Below are positions 9,156 to 18,093 of a stretch of DNA of 64,000 nucleotides, piece by piece. The notes beneath the pieces were generated by a model. It worked only from the letters and a program-made list of their open reading frames with translations. It was not told the DNA's origin and made no database searches. Both the position numbers and the translations under genes were made by a program. The stretch covers positions 1,860,001-1,924,000 of the forward strand of contig OZ271831.1 of NCBI GenBank assembly GCA_965601455.1, in the 5' to 3' direction. Position 1 is the first letter of the stretch; the number at the start of each line of letters is the position of its first letter. The stretch is from JANQEU01 sp965601455 (GTDB lineage Bacteria > Bacteroidota > Bacteroidia > Cytophagales > Cyclobacteriaceae).

Positions 9156-10037
9156 ATGCGTCTAGTTTTACCAATTGTATGTTTTCTTGCTCTAACTGCA
9201 TGTCAGGATAGGATCATCTGCTCCGCATTTCAGAGTACATACATATTGGACGATTCCACAAGGATGGCTTATTATTCTTCATACTGGCGCCTGGATAAAT
9301 CAACTCAGGAGAAGTTTCTAGCGTCCTATCAGCCTGCTGTTGATTCGCTTGATACGGCTGCGGTTGGAGGTATTGCCGGGGACATTACATTATACTACGA
9401 CCACGTTCAACAATATCTGACTCCACAGCGAAATCCAAGAAGATCGAAATACGGTGTAGTCAAATACGAACCGGAATGGATGAAGAATTATAAACTCAAG
9501 TCGGCGCCTATGGAAAATGTGCTTGCTCCTCAGAAAGAAAAGCCTGTGTCTGAGAAGGAAAAAGAACTTGAAATTGGTGATTTTGTAGCTATGAATGAAG
9601 ATGACTCAACGGTTGTTTTGGATTCTGCATTTCTAGCCAGTGAAGATTCTCTACTTGTGGCACCAGTAGATTCCAGTATGTTGGCTTTAGAAGAGGAGGA
9701 AGAACCGAAAGGCCCGGAGTATCTCTATGGCTATGACCCGTCTGATAACTTCAATGTGGAACAGGAATATTACAATAAGTATTTTGGAGAGTATTTACTG
9801 GCACCTAAGAAGAAGAAACAACCATCAGTTGTTGCCACTGACTCAACTCAGGTAGCAGGCGTTGAAAACCTTAGTGCAGATTCTGTTCAAGTCGAAGAAG
9901 AAGGTGGAATGTTCCGTAGAAGAAGAAATCAGGATCCAGCTAACGATAATTCTGTAGAAGGAGAAGTTCCGGCACAAGAAGGCAACGAGGAAGGAGAGAA
10001 TAATGAAGGAAATAAGGGCAATGGAAATGGGAATTAA
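9156..10037 (+). CDS. Predicted lipoprotein of unknown function, acidic low-complexity tail
   Basis: A 293-residue protein with a short signal ending in a lipobox (LALTAC). Mature residues 20-110 (starting CQDRIICSAFQSTYI, with many tyrosines and tryptophans) look like a folded conserved part. The second half is low complexity: acidic runs, a KKKK patch, an RRRR patch and a Gly/Asn/Glu-rich end. This architecture recurs in Bacteroidota lipoproteins without known function. The 80-base gap before it separates it from the SGNH gene. Its stop overlaps the stop of dinB on the other strand by 4 bases. Confidence 0.75.
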   Translation: MRLVLPIVCFLALTACQDRIICSAFQSTYILDDSTRMAYYSSYWRLDKSTQEKFLASYQPAVDSLDTAAVGGIAGDITLYYDHVQQYLTPQRNPRRSKYGVVKYEPEWMKNYKLKSAPMENVLAPQKEKPVSEKEKELEIGDFVAMNEDDSTVVLDSAFLASEDSLLVAPVDSSMLALEEEEEPKGPEYLYGYDPSDNFNVEQEYYNKYFGEYLLAPKKKKQPSVVATDSTQVAGVENLSADSVQVEEEGGMFRRRRNQDPANDNSVEGEVPAQEGNEEGENNEGNKGNGNGN

Positions 10038-11245
10038 GCCCTTCTATGAGCAGGAATATGAGGAGGTTCTCCGTTAAATGGATTAATTCTACCAATACCA
10101 TTTGAGCCTAAAGCAACTGCTCTTTTTACCGCATCTTGTCCATATTTCTTTCGTATGTAGTCCATCTCCTGGTAAAGGTTACACGACTCTTCGGTATCAT
10201 CAAGAAAAGATATTTGTTGGCCACCCTGTACTAATCCACTATATCTCACTCCAATTAATCGTATCATGAGTCTTCTTTCGTAGACTTTCTGGAATAGTTC
10301 TTTTACAAGAGGAATCAAAATATGATCACTAGAGGTATAATGTATCCTTCTTTGTTTAGAGAATGTATTCATATCAGCGTACCGAATTCTGATGGTAACG
10401 ATTGAAGTAAGTCGGTCACCATTTCTCAATTGCATGGCTAAGTTTTCCGCCATGGCAACGATAAGACTATTCATTTTTACTATATCAATGGTATCTCGCT
10501 CAAAAGTCCTTTCAATTCCAATAGACTTCCTCTCATGATATTGTATGATAGGAGTGGGGTCAATAGCATTACATCTTTCCCAGATTGTAATTCCATGATC
10601 ACCAAATGCTGACTGTAGGAATCTTTTCGGCATCTTTTGAACTGACTCAACCTGAGAAACTCCCATTTCTCGCATTTTGTTAAAGGTTTGTTGTCCTATT
10701 CCAGGGATTGATCTTAGTGAAAGAGGAGCAAGAAATTCTCGTTCATGCCCACTTTCAACCCTTAAGAATCCGTTCGGTTTTGCTTTACTGGTTCCTACTT
10801 TCGAGACTGTCTTATTGATAGAAAGACCTACTGACAGAGGTAGACCGGTTTCTTTGATGATTTTGCCCCTTAATTCTTTAGCCCAAAGCACGCTATGAAA
10901 AAATCGATCCATACCTGTCATGTCAATATAGAATTCGTCAAAGGATGCTTTTTCAAAAGCTGGTGCTTCATCTTTAATGATATCAGAGACCATTTTTGAA
11001 AATTTTCCGTAAAAGCCGCTATTTCCACGTATAACAATTGCATCAGGACATAGGATTCGAGCCAAAGCCATTGGCATAGATGAATAAATGCCATATGTTC
11101 GCGCCTCATAACTGGCCGAAGCCACAACTCCGCGACCGGTAGTGCCTCCAATAATTACTGGCTTACCATTTAGTTCTGGGTTAGCCAGCCGTTCACATGA
11201 CACAAAAAAAGTGTCCAAATCCATGTGTAGAATGGTTCGACTCAT
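10034..11245 (-). CDS. dinB: DNA polymerase IV (Y-family)
   Basis: A 403-residue Y-family translesion polymerase that copies past damaged bases at low fidelity. The catalytic carboxylates are visible: the first Asp in HMDLDTFFVSCE at the N-terminus, and the Asp-Glu pair in KASFDEFYIDMTG near residue 103. The finger-domain motif ASYEARTYGI and the helix-hairpin-helix SIPGIGQQTFNKM follow, with a little-finger domain at the C-terminus. There is no clear clamp-binding motif at the extreme end, though QISFLDD near residue 352 is a candidate. Directly upstream lies a perfect 19-bp tandem repeat that is probably its operator, suggesting damage-controlled expression. Confidence 0.95.
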   Translation of the reverse strand: MSRTILHMDLDTFFVSCERLANPELNGKPVIIGGTTGRGVVASASYEARTYGIYSSMPMALARILCPDAIVIRGNSGFYGKFSKMVSDIIKDEAPAFEKASFDEFYIDMTGMDRFFHSVLWAKELRGKIIKETGLPLSVGLSINKTVSKVGTSKAKPNGFLRVESGHEREFLAPLSLRSIPGIGQQTFNKMREMGVSQVESVQKMPKRFLQSAFGDHGITIWERCNAIDPTPIIQYHERKSIGIERTFERDTIDIVKMNSLIVAMAENLAMQLRNGDRLTSIVTIRIRYADMNTFSKQRRIHYTSSDHILIPLVKELFQKVYERRLMIRLIGVRYSGLVQGGQQISFLDDTEESCNLYQEMDYIRKKYGQDAVKRAVALGSNGIGRINPFNGEPPHIPAHRRA

Positions 11246-11247
11246 TG

Positions 11248-11286
11248 AAATACTAAATTAATTAGTAAATACTAAATTAATTAGTA
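11248..11286 (-). promoter_or_regulatory. Tandem operator-like repeat upstream of dinB
   Basis: Two perfect 19-bp copies of AAATACTAAATTAATTAGT lie head to tail at 11248-11266 and 11267-11285. Each contains an inverted repeat TACTAA-N5-TTAGTA (11251-11267 and 11270-11286). The repeat begins 3 bases from the dinB ATG and fills the region where its promoter should be, so a dimeric repressor bound here would block transcription. SOS control by LexA or an S24-type repressor is the natural guess for dinB, but I do not know the operator sequence of this lineage. Confidence 0.6.
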
Positions 11287-11306
11287 TTTCATTAACATCC
11301 TTACTT

Positions 11307-11819
11307 TTATCTTGGAGGAAGCTCCGGATAAGGGATTATTGACTCTATGATCATGGCTACACCATCTTTACTTAATAGAGTTAGCGTGATAAGTATGCTA
11401 CTCACGATTAGGGCAACGCCAACATTATTGTTCCTCAGTTCAACAAACTCTTCAATTGGGGTTAACCGTGAATAAAGCGCTGTACTCAAGAGTCCAATAA
11501 GTAATGAAAACGAATAAGCGATTGCGATGTAGATCCCACCCTGACCAATGTATCTGAAAACTAATGAAAAAGAATTGTGGGACGAACTCATCAACCTGAA
11601 CGAAGAAATAAGTGGCTGGATAACTTCACTAATCATTAGTCCAACGGAAAACATAATGGCCGCGATATAAACGCTGTACGCTAGATTTCCACTTTTAATT
11701 CCATAGTATTTTCTTCCGACCCATTTGACTATCCAATAAGTGAGAGCAAGTATGAAAATACCAATACTAACTGCGGAGAGGATCTCAATTAAACCAAGTA
11801 GTGCAATTCTAAAATTCAT
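11307..11819 (-). CDS. DUF350 family membrane protein
   Basis: A 170-residue protein with five likely membrane helices. It resembles the DUF350/UPF0719 (YjfL) family: a duplicated arrangement of hydrophobic helices with small polar residues (NLAYSVYIAAIMFSVGLMIS and a later NNNVGVALIVSSILITL half). The role of DUF350 proteins is unknown, although they are often found with transglutaminase-like or PspA-type genes. Here it overlaps the upstream transglutaminase-like gene by 11 bases, pointing to coupled translation and a joint envelope function. Confidence 0.7.
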   Translation of the reverse strand: MNFRIALLGLIEILSAVSIGIFILALTYWIVKWVGRKYYGIKSGNLAYSVYIAAIMFSVGLMISEVIQPLISSFRLMSSSHNSFSLVFRYIGQGGIYIAIAYSFSLLIGLLSTALYSRLTPIEEFVELRNNNVGVALIVSSILITLTLLSKDGVAMIIESIIPYPELPPR

Positions 11820-12603
11820 GTGCTAATGCAATATGCCAATAATCCTTATTTTTCGAATCCGGTGGAAGCATGCCAGCACGCCAACCGCTTGCCGTGGTTT
11901 CCCAGAAATAGTATTTACCACCTTGAAACTCTATGTATTCTCCATAACCTTGTAAGTCTACAGCGATCATGGAATGCCTGTATTCTCTGCTAACGAGTAT
12001 TAATGGATTGAACTTAAATTTGGACAGTAGCGTGAATAACAGAACAGTTCGTGTATCACAATCTCCATTTTCAGAATGAAGAAACTCATATGGTGATAGA
12101 ATACCAAAGGCTTCGTCTGGAACACATCTAATACTGTCGGGGCAGGGCTCATCTGTAATCAAGGTGTAGGGTATATCCTGCACAAATGAAACAATGCTTT
12201 CTGCCAGCTCATTTCTACTGAGCTCATTATTGGAGAGAACCGAATTAAGTGAATCAACAATGAACTCAAGACTTCCATCACTCTGCTTAATCAGTGATTC
12301 GTATACCTGCCCCCAATAAAGTGGATGCGTGATAGAATCATACCACTGAATCTTAATGTCATGCCTTTTTCTTTTTTGATCGGCTGAAAGATTATGTTTT
12401 GTGTCGTAAGCAAGGCAAAGAGAAGCTTGAGATGATACACTCCATGATCGTTGATGCCAGCGATCAAGAGAAATAGAATCTTCAACAATACCTTCATAGC
12501 AACGGGATTCTGAAATGGAGATTTCCTGGTAGATTGAAAGGATCCAACCAAAAACCCAAAGAAAGATCAATGCCGTAATGAAGCGGGAAAATAGTTTTCT
12601 CAC
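11809..12603 (-). CDS. Transglutaminase-like cysteine peptidase, membrane anchored
   Basis: A 264-residue protein with one N-terminal membrane helix (FITALIFLWVFGWILSIY) and an extracytoplasmic domain. The C-terminal half carries the catalytic arrangement of the transglutaminase-like fold: cysteine in SENGDCDTRTVLL, histidine in REYRHSMIAVDL, and an acidic third residue in YYFWETTASG. Such domains cleave or cross-link peptides or isopeptides. The start is a GTG at 12603; no in-frame ATG lies nearby upstream. It overlaps the DUF350 gene by 11 bases, forming a two-gene operon. The substrate is unknown. Confidence 0.8.
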   Translation of the reverse strand: MRKLFSRFITALIFLWVFGWILSIYQEISISESRCYEGIVEDSISLDRWHQRSWSVSSQASLCLAYDTKHNLSADQKRKRHDIKIQWYDSITHPLYWGQVYESLIKQSDGSLEFIVDSLNSVLSNNELSRNELAESIVSFVQDIPYTLITDEPCPDSIRCVPDEAFGILSPYEFLHSENGDCDTRTVLLFTLLSKFKFNPLILVSREYRHSMIAVDLQGYGEYIEFQGGKYYFWETTASGWRAGMLPPDSKNKDYWHIALAHEF

Positions 12604-12661
12604 ATCATAAAAGTAATGTATGCCTTAGTTTTAACCTTACTAACTTATCATTGACTTTTAA

Positions 12662-12898
12662 ATGAGTAGTCAACCGTACATAGAAGCACTAAAGGCTGAC
12701 CATGATGGAGACTGGGAGAAGGCCCACAATATCGTTCAGGATATGGAATCCAATGAAGCGGCATGGATACATGCCTATTTACATCGAAAAGAAGGGGACG
12801 AGTGGAATGCAGGATACTGGTACCGTAGAGCCAACAAGCCTTTCTTCAAAGGGTCGCTAGAGAATGAGTGGAAAGAACTATGGGAATACTTTAATTAA
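12662..12898 (+). CDS. Small conserved protein of unknown function
   Basis: A 78-residue soluble protein, acidic and rich in tryptophan. It reads like a single helical hairpin: DWEKAHNIVQD, AAWIHAYLHRKEGD, then AGYWYRRANKPF. The phrase AxxHAYLHRKEGDxxNAxYWYRRA recurs in small uncharacterised bacterial proteins, so I consider the gene real. It stands alone between the divergent transglutaminase-like gene (58 bases away) and the convergent leuS gene. No function can be assigned. Confidence 0.8.
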   Translation: MSSQPYIEALKADHDGDWEKAHNIVQDMESNEAAWIHAYLHRKEGDEWNAGYWYRRANKPFFKGSLENEWKELWEYFN

Positions 12899-12907
12899 TA
12901 AAATCCT

Positions 12908-15628
12908 TTAGACGACCACATTGACAATTCTGTTGGGAACAACGATGATTTTCTTCGCTGGCTTCCCTTCCATCCATTTCATTACAACTTCATTTTCCAG
13001 TACTTCAGATTCAATTTCTTCCTTCGGTTTGTCTACAGGGAAGGAAATCTTCACCCTCATTTTGCCATTGATTGAAACTGGATACTCGAAAGAATCTTCC
13101 GTTAAATACCTTTCATCAAATTGAGGATAAGAGACCATGCTAATGCTTTCTTGATGACCCAATTCTCTCCAAATTTCTTCACACAAGTGTGGTGCAAAAG
13201 GGCTCATTATGATACTCAAAGGCTCCAGGATTTGACGGTGATTACACTTCAATGCCGATAGCTCATTGACGCAAATCATAAAAGCACTGACAGAGGTGTT
13301 AAGTGAAAGGTTATTAATGTCCTCCTCGATCTTTTTGATGGTCTTATGGAGGACTTTGAACATTTGATCAGAAGGAGATTCGTCAGTAACGTTGAATTGA
13401 TCACCACTGTGGAATAAATTCCAGAACTTCCTTAGGAACTTGAATACGCCATCAATACCGTGTGTATTCCAAGGTTTGAATTGTTCAAGCGGTCCTAAAA
13501 ACATCTCATACATTCTCAATGTGTCAGCCCCATATTTATCTACGATTAGATCAGGGTTAACTACATTGTATTTTGACTTGGACATTTTCTCGACCTCCGC
13601 TCCACATTTATACACACCGTCTTCAAGAATAAACTTGGCATCTTTCGCGTCTCCTCTTGATTTTCTGAAAGCTTCAATGTCCAGTTGATCATTATATACA
13701 ATTGATATATCGACATGAATTGGATCGACGTCATAGTCCGATGTAAGCCCTTTTGATACGTAGGTATTTTCTCCTTTTACTCGATACACAAAATTGGATC
13801 TCCCTTGGATCATTCCCTGGTTTACTAATTTCTGAAACGGCTCCTTTGTGCTTAAGTAACCTAAGTCAAATAGCACTTTATGCCAGAATCGTGCATACAA
13901 GAGATGTAGAACTGCATGCTCAGCACCACCAACATATAAATCAACATTCATCCAGTATTTTTCTTTGCCTTTTTCAAGCAAAGTATCCGGGTTATCTGGA
14001 TCAATAAAACGTAAGTAATACCAACAACTACCAGCCCACTGAGGCATGGTGTTAGTTTCTCTATATCCAATGTCAGTTGTGCCTGGATAGGTTGTTTCTA
14101 TCCAATCGGTCGCTTTTGCAAGAGGAGATTGTCCATCTTTAGTCCCTTCGTAGCTCTCAACCTCTGGCAGTACCACAGGTAATTCGCTTTCGGGTACTGA
14201 TGTTTCGTTTCCATCTTTATCGAAGACTATAGGAATAGGCTCACCCCAGTACCGCTGACGTGTGAATACCCAATCTCTAAGCTTGTAATTAGTCGCACCA
14301 GTACCAAGTCCTTCTTTCTCAATTCTTTGTATAATGGTGGTTGTAAACTTCTTTGAGTCCATTCCATCATACTCGGCAGAGTTGAGAACCAATCCGTGTC
14401 CAGGATATGCCTCTTTTAGTGGTTGAATTTCTTTACCGTCAGGAGTAACTACCTGTAGAATGGGTAAATCAAATTTGTTCGCAAACTCAAAATCACGTTG
14501 GTCTCCGCCGGGGACGGCCATAATAGCACCGGTTCCGTAAGAGATTAGAACATAATCTGATATCCAAATCGGAATCTTTTCCTTACTTAATGGATTGATT
14601 GCGTATGCTCCCGTGAATACTCCTGTTTTGGATTTATCCAGTTCAGATCGTTCAAGTTCAGACTTTCTCGCCGCTTGTTCGATGTATTCTTCTACTTGAG
14701 GTTTCTGATCCGCGGAGGTTATTTTCTCCACAAGTGGGTGCTCAGGGGCTAATACCATATAGGTAACACCATAGATAGTGTCTGGTCTGGTCGTGAATAC
14801 CCTGATATTTTCTCCGGTACTTTCTTCCTTGAAATCAATTTCAGCTCCATAAGACTTACCGATCCAGTTTTTTTGAGAGAGCTTTATTGACTCGGGCCAA
14901 TCCAGATCATCAAGATCAGCTAAAAGCCTATCTGCATAAGAGGTGATTCTCATCATCCACTGCCGCATGGGTTTACGAACTACAGGATAGCCACCTCTTT
15001 CACTAACACCACCTATAACTTCCTCATTTGCCAGTACAGTACCTAGTTCCTCACACCAGTTTACCATTACTTCATCCTGATAAGCAAGTCGATGTTGATC
15101 TATGAAATTCTTCTTGTCCTTTCCGTCTAAGTCAACCGGAACCTTAAGATCACTGATCGGTTTGGCCTTCTTTTCTGTTGGGTCGAAATAGCTATTGTAG
15201 AGCTGAATAAAAATCCATTGAGTCCATCGGTAGTAGTCTTTTTCACTGGTTCTGACTTCTTTGTTCCAATCATAGGAGAAACCAAGAATACTGAGTTGCT
15301 CTTTAAATCGTTTGATGTTATTCTCAGTGGTAATAGCGGGATGTTGACCCGTCTTTATTGCGTATTGTTCTGCTGGCAAACCAAATGAATCGAATCCCAT
15401 TGGATGCAAAACATTGAAACCTTTCAAACGCTTATACCTTGAAACAATATCGGTGGCAATATATCCAAGAGGATGTCCCACGTGTAATCCTGCCCCTGAA
15501 GGGTAGGGAAACATATCAAGGACATAGTATTTAGGTTTAGATTGATCTTCGGAAGTTTTGAAAACCTCATTTTCAACCCAGTGATCTTGCCATTTCTTTT
15601 CGATTTCTTTGAAGGGATATTCAGCCAT
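12908..15628 (-). CDS. leuS: Leucyl-tRNA synthetase
   Basis: A 906-residue class I aminoacyl-tRNA synthetase that charges tRNA-Leu. The HIGH-type motif is PYPSGAGLHVGHPLGY near residue 40 and the KMSKS motif is exact (EKMSKSKYNVVNP). The CP1 editing domain has the conserved TTRPDTIYGVTYMVLAPEH stretch, and a WCEELGTVLANEEV zinc-like region precedes it. I start the protein at the ATG at 15628 (MAEYPFKEIEKKW), not at a start ten codons upstream, because a TAAATTTG promoter element sits at 15656-15663, between the two. It is a single-gene unit convergent with the small gene at 12662. Confidence 0.97.
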   Translation of the reverse strand: MAEYPFKEIEKKWQDHWVENEVFKTSEDQSKPKYYVLDMFPYPSGAGLHVGHPLGYIATDIVSRYKRLKGFNVLHPMGFDSFGLPAEQYAIKTGQHPAITTENNIKRFKEQLSILGFSYDWNKEVRTSEKDYYRWTQWIFIQLYNSYFDPTEKKAKPISDLKVPVDLDGKDKKNFIDQHRLAYQDEVMVNWCEELGTVLANEEVIGGVSERGGYPVVRKPMRQWMMRITSYADRLLADLDDLDWPESIKLSQKNWIGKSYGAEIDFKEESTGENIRVFTTRPDTIYGVTYMVLAPEHPLVEKITSADQKPQVEEYIEQAARKSELERSELDKSKTGVFTGAYAINPLSKEKIPIWISDYVLISYGTGAIMAVPGGDQRDFEFANKFDLPILQVVTPDGKEIQPLKEAYPGHGLVLNSAEYDGMDSKKFTTTIIQRIEKEGLGTGATNYKLRDWVFTRQRYWGEPIPIVFDKDGNETSVPESELPVVLPEVESYEGTKDGQSPLAKATDWIETTYPGTTDIGYRETNTMPQWAGSCWYYLRFIDPDNPDTLLEKGKEKYWMNVDLYVGGAEHAVLHLLYARFWHKVLFDLGYLSTKEPFQKLVNQGMIQGRSNFVYRVKGENTYVSKGLTSDYDVDPIHVDISIVYNDQLDIEAFRKSRGDAKDAKFILEDGVYKCGAEVEKMSKSKYNVVNPDLIVDKYGADTLRMYEMFLGPLEQFKPWNTHGIDGVFKFLRKFWNLFHSGDQFNVTDESPSDQMFKVLHKTIKKIEEDINNLSLNTSVSAFMICVNELSALKCNHRQILEPLSIIMSPFAPHLCEEIWRELGHQESISMVSYPQFDERYLTEDSFEYPVSINGKMRVKISFPVDKPKEEIESEVLENEVVMKWMEGKPAKKIIVVPNRIVNVVV

Positions 15629-15655
15629 CAGATGTTTGTCTCTAAGTAAAGCGGG

Positions 15656-15663
15656 CAAATTTA
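15656..15663 (-). promoter_or_regulatory. Bacteroidota-type -7 element for leuS
   Basis: TAAATTTG on the minus strand is an exact match to the TAnnTTTG consensus of the Bacteroidota primary sigma factor. It lies 28 bases before the leuS ATG, leaving a leader of roughly 20 bases. No clear -33 TTG is seen at the usual spacing. Confidence 0.5.
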
Positions 15664-15782
15664 TTGAAGCTGTATATAATTTCTTTTATACTTCAGGGAA
15701 ACCTTGATCAAATACCTGCGTCTTTAATTCAGATTTAACAAATGAACTCAAAGGATCAAAACAACTGACTAGTCTTTCGATT

Positions 15783-16658
15783 ATGAAAACATTATTGACA
15801 CTACTTACTTTCTTAGGTACAGCTACATTGGCGCTAGCACAAAATGTAGATACTACCGCAGTTCAACCTCAACAAACAGAAGTGATTGAGCAGAAAGTAG
15901 AACCAGTACAATCATCAGATACCCTAAAGGTAGAAGAAAGTCCTGTTCAGCAGGTAATTACCGAGGAACCTCAGAATCCGGTTGTCTCAGAGCCTGAAGC
16001 CGAGAACGAGCCGAAAATTATCTATTACCAATCCACTCCGGAAAGAGAGTATCAAAGCCAACGAAACTACAGCTATCGCTCACGAAGAAGCAGGAATGAT
16101 ATCAAAACACTGGCTGGGAACATGAACCATTCTGGAGGATTTGGTGCCATTTCATTTAGAACTACTGAATTTAATAATGAAGCCATGGTAATTGCAGGTG
16201 TACGTGCTGGCTGGATAATAAACCGGACGGTAGGTATTGGTTTCGAAGGACACGGAATTATTCCAACAACCAAATATGAAGGCATTGATATCACTCAAGA
16301 TGTATTCGCGGTTGGTGGTTATGGCGGAATGTTTTTAGAGCTAATCTTCTTTTCCAACAGTGTCGTCCATGTTACTTTCCCAACATCGGCAGGGGCTGGA
16401 TGGATCGGTTATAACGAAGACTGGGAAAACCCAAACCCAAGACCTCCTGGCAATTCTGAATACAGTAGTATAATTGATGAAGACATTTTCTGGTATGTAG
16501 AACCAGGAGCCAATCTGGAGGTGAATATTGCAAGGAATTTTCGTATGGATTTCGGAGTAAGTAAACGATTCACCCAGGATTTTGAATTACTTAATACAGA
16601 CGAAAACGGATTTGAGAATATTAACTTCTATGTGACTTTGAAGATCGGAGGTTTTTGA
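15783..16658 (+). CDS. Secreted/outer-membrane protein of unknown function
   Basis: A 291-residue protein with a clean signal peptide (TLLTLLTFLGTATLALAQ). Residues 20-80 are a Pro/Gln/Glu/Val-rich linker. The rest looks like a small outer-membrane barrel: alternating strands (GGFGAISFRTTEF, VIAGVRAGWIINRTVGIGFEGHG) and an aromatic C-terminal strand (INFYVTLKIGGF). No catalytic motif is visible. A hairpin with a T-run follows the stop, so it is a single-gene unit. The linker could cross the periplasm or contact peptidoglycan, but that is speculation. Confidence 0.7.
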   Translation: MKTLLTLLTFLGTATLALAQNVDTTAVQPQQTEVIEQKVEPVQSSDTLKVEESPVQQVITEEPQNPVVSEPEAENEPKIIYYQSTPEREYQSQRNYSYRSRRSRNDIKTLAGNMNHSGGFGAISFRTTEFNNEAMVIAGVRAGWIINRTVGIGFEGHGIIPTTKYEGIDITQDVFAVGGYGGMFLELIFFSNSVVHVTFPTSAGAGWIGYNEDWENPNPRPPGNSEYSSIIDEDIFWYVEPGANLEVNIARNFRMDFGVSKRFTQDFELLNTDENGFENINFYVTLKIGGF

Positions 16659-16677
16659 TCTTCACCTTTCGTTTTGC

Positions 16678-16712
16678 AAAACCATGGATACTATGTATTC
16701 ATGGTTTTTTTT
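16678..16712 (+). terminator. Rho-independent terminator
   Basis: Nine-base arms AAAACCATG (16678-16686) and CATGGTTTT (16700-16708) are followed by further T residues. It lies 20 bases after the stop of the secreted-protein gene and overlaps the end of bcp on the other strand, so it may work in both directions. Confidence 0.65.
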
Positions 16713-17164
16713 GATTCACGTTCTATAAATTTCAATGCTTTTCGAGCATGTTCTCTCACTTTCGTGGCGGATTGGAAAACATGCCCCACCTGTCCCTTAC
16801 TGTCAATAATAAAAGTGACTCTCGCGGGTAGAAGTCCGAACAAATCGCGCTTCAATCCAAAAGCTTTCTCTGCTTTGCGTCGGGTATCGGAGAGAAGAGG
16901 AAATTCGAACTTGTATTTTTTTCTGTATTTGGCATGAGATTCTGAAGAGTCACCACTTATACCAATGATGGTGGCCCCTTTGTCATGAAAATCCTCATTC
17001 ATATCCCTGAATTCACATGCTTCAGCGACGCAACCTGGTGTTTCGTTTTTTGGATAGAAGAAAATTACAATAGGTCCTTCCCCCAGGAAATCATGGAGTT
17101 TTACAGATTCACCTTCATGATTAGAAAGCTGCACATCTGGAATTTTTTCACCGATCTTTATCAT
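16691..17164 (-). CDS. bcp: Thioredoxin-dependent thiol peroxidase (Bcp/PrxQ)
   Basis: A 157-residue peroxiredoxin of the Bcp/PrxQ class, which reduces hydrogen and organic peroxides with electrons from thioredoxin. The peroxidatic cysteine sits in FFYPKNETPGCVAEACEFRD, and the resolving cysteine lies five residues later, the arrangement typical of atypical 2-Cys PrxQ enzymes. The N-terminal GEKIPDVQLSNHEGE and the arginine-containing LLPARVTFIIDSKG match the family. It is cytoplasmic (no signal peptide). It is transcribed alone, diverging from thyA, and its end overlaps a shared terminator hairpin. Confidence 0.95.
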   Translation of the reverse strand: MIKIGEKIPDVQLSNHEGESVKLHDFLGEGPIVIFFYPKNETPGCVAEACEFRDMNEDFHDKGATIIGISGDSSESHAKYRKKYKFEFPLLSDTRRKAEKAFGLKRDLFGLLPARVTFIIDSKGQVGHVFQSATKVREHARKALKFIERESKKTMNT

Positions 17165-17222
17165 ACACCATAAACCCCTAACAATTGTAGATGGTTTCTA
17201 TGGTTGACATTCTTTACTCCAT

Positions 17223-17230
17223 TAATTTTG
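17223..17230 (+). promoter_or_regulatory. Bacteroidota-type -7 element for thyA
   Basis: TAATTTTG matches TAnnTTTG exactly and lies 25 bases before the thyA ATG at 17255. A TTG at 17204-17206 is a possible -33 element at a slightly short spacing (16 bases). The site supports the 17255 start over an upstream in-frame TTG. Confidence 0.5.
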
Positions 17231-17254
17231 CAGCATCAAGGAAACCCTACTTAT

Positions 17255-18049
17255 ATGCAGCAATATCACAGTTTGATGAGATACATTTTAGACAATGGAG
17301 TGCAAAAGGGCGACAGAACCGGTACTGGAACACTTAGTGTCTTTGGTTATCAGATGCGCTTTAATCTTTCCGAAGGATTTCCATTGGTTACGACTAAAAA
17401 GATTCACACTCGATCAGTAATTCACGAGCTGCTATGGTTTTTGAAAGGGGAGCAAAACATTAGCTATTTAAAGGATAATGGAGTAAGTATTTGGGACGAA
17501 TGGGCTGATGAAAAAGGTGACCTGGGTCCTGTTTATGGAGTGCAGTGGAGAAGTTGGCCAATACCGTCCGGAGGTTCAATAGATCAGATATCGGAATTGA
17601 TCGACCAGATCAAGAATAATCCAAACTCGAGACGATTGATAGTCAATGCATGGAATGTGAGTGAAATACCGAATATGGCATTGCCACCGTGTCATGCATT
17701 TTTTCAGTTTTATGTCGCTGATAACAAGTTATCCTGTCAGCTTTACCAGAGAAGTGCAGATGTTTTTCTAGGCGTTCCATTCAATATCGCATCTTATGCG
17801 TTGTTAACCATGATGGTTGCACAAGTTACAGGTCTTGGTTTGGGAGATTTCGTTCATACGTTTGGAGATGCTCATCTATATTCAAATCATCTGGAGCAAG
17901 CACAGCTTCAATTGACTCGGGAACCTCGAGCATTACCCGTAATGAAATTGAATCCGGAGGTGACTAACATCTTTGATTTTGTATATGAGGACTTCGTTTT
18001 GGAAAATTACGATCCTCATCCACATATAAAGGCGGCCGTAGCCGTGTAA
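17255..18049 (+). CDS. thyA: Thymidylate synthase
   Basis: ThyA methylates dUMP to dTMP using methylenetetrahydrofolate. From the ATG at 17255 it is 264 residues, exactly the E. coli length. The arginine motif is GDRTGTGTLSVFG, the active-site cysteine is in ALPPCHAFFQFYV, and the dUMP-binding segment is QRSADVFLGVPFNIASY, where many enzymes have a Cys in place of the Ala. The end DPHPHIKAAVAV matches the usual GIKAPVAI-type terminus. The frame is open from a TTG at 17204, but that start would lie upstream of the promoter. No folA follows; the next gene is 44 bases downstream. Confidence 0.97.
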   Translation: MQQYHSLMRYILDNGVQKGDRTGTGTLSVFGYQMRFNLSEGFPLVTTKKIHTRSVIHELLWFLKGEQNISYLKDNGVSIWDEWADEKGDLGPVYGVQWRSWPIPSGGSIDQISELIDQIKNNPNSRRLIVNAWNVSEIPNMALPPCHAFFQFYVADNKLSCQLYQRSADVFLGVPFNIASYALLTMMVAQVTGLGLGDFVHTFGDAHLYSNHLEQAQLQLTREPRALPVMKLNPEVTNIFDFVYEDFVLENYDPHPHIKAAVAV

Positions 18050-18093
18050 CACTTAAGGCTTAAATCCGTTATTGTACCGAGATTCACCACAAA

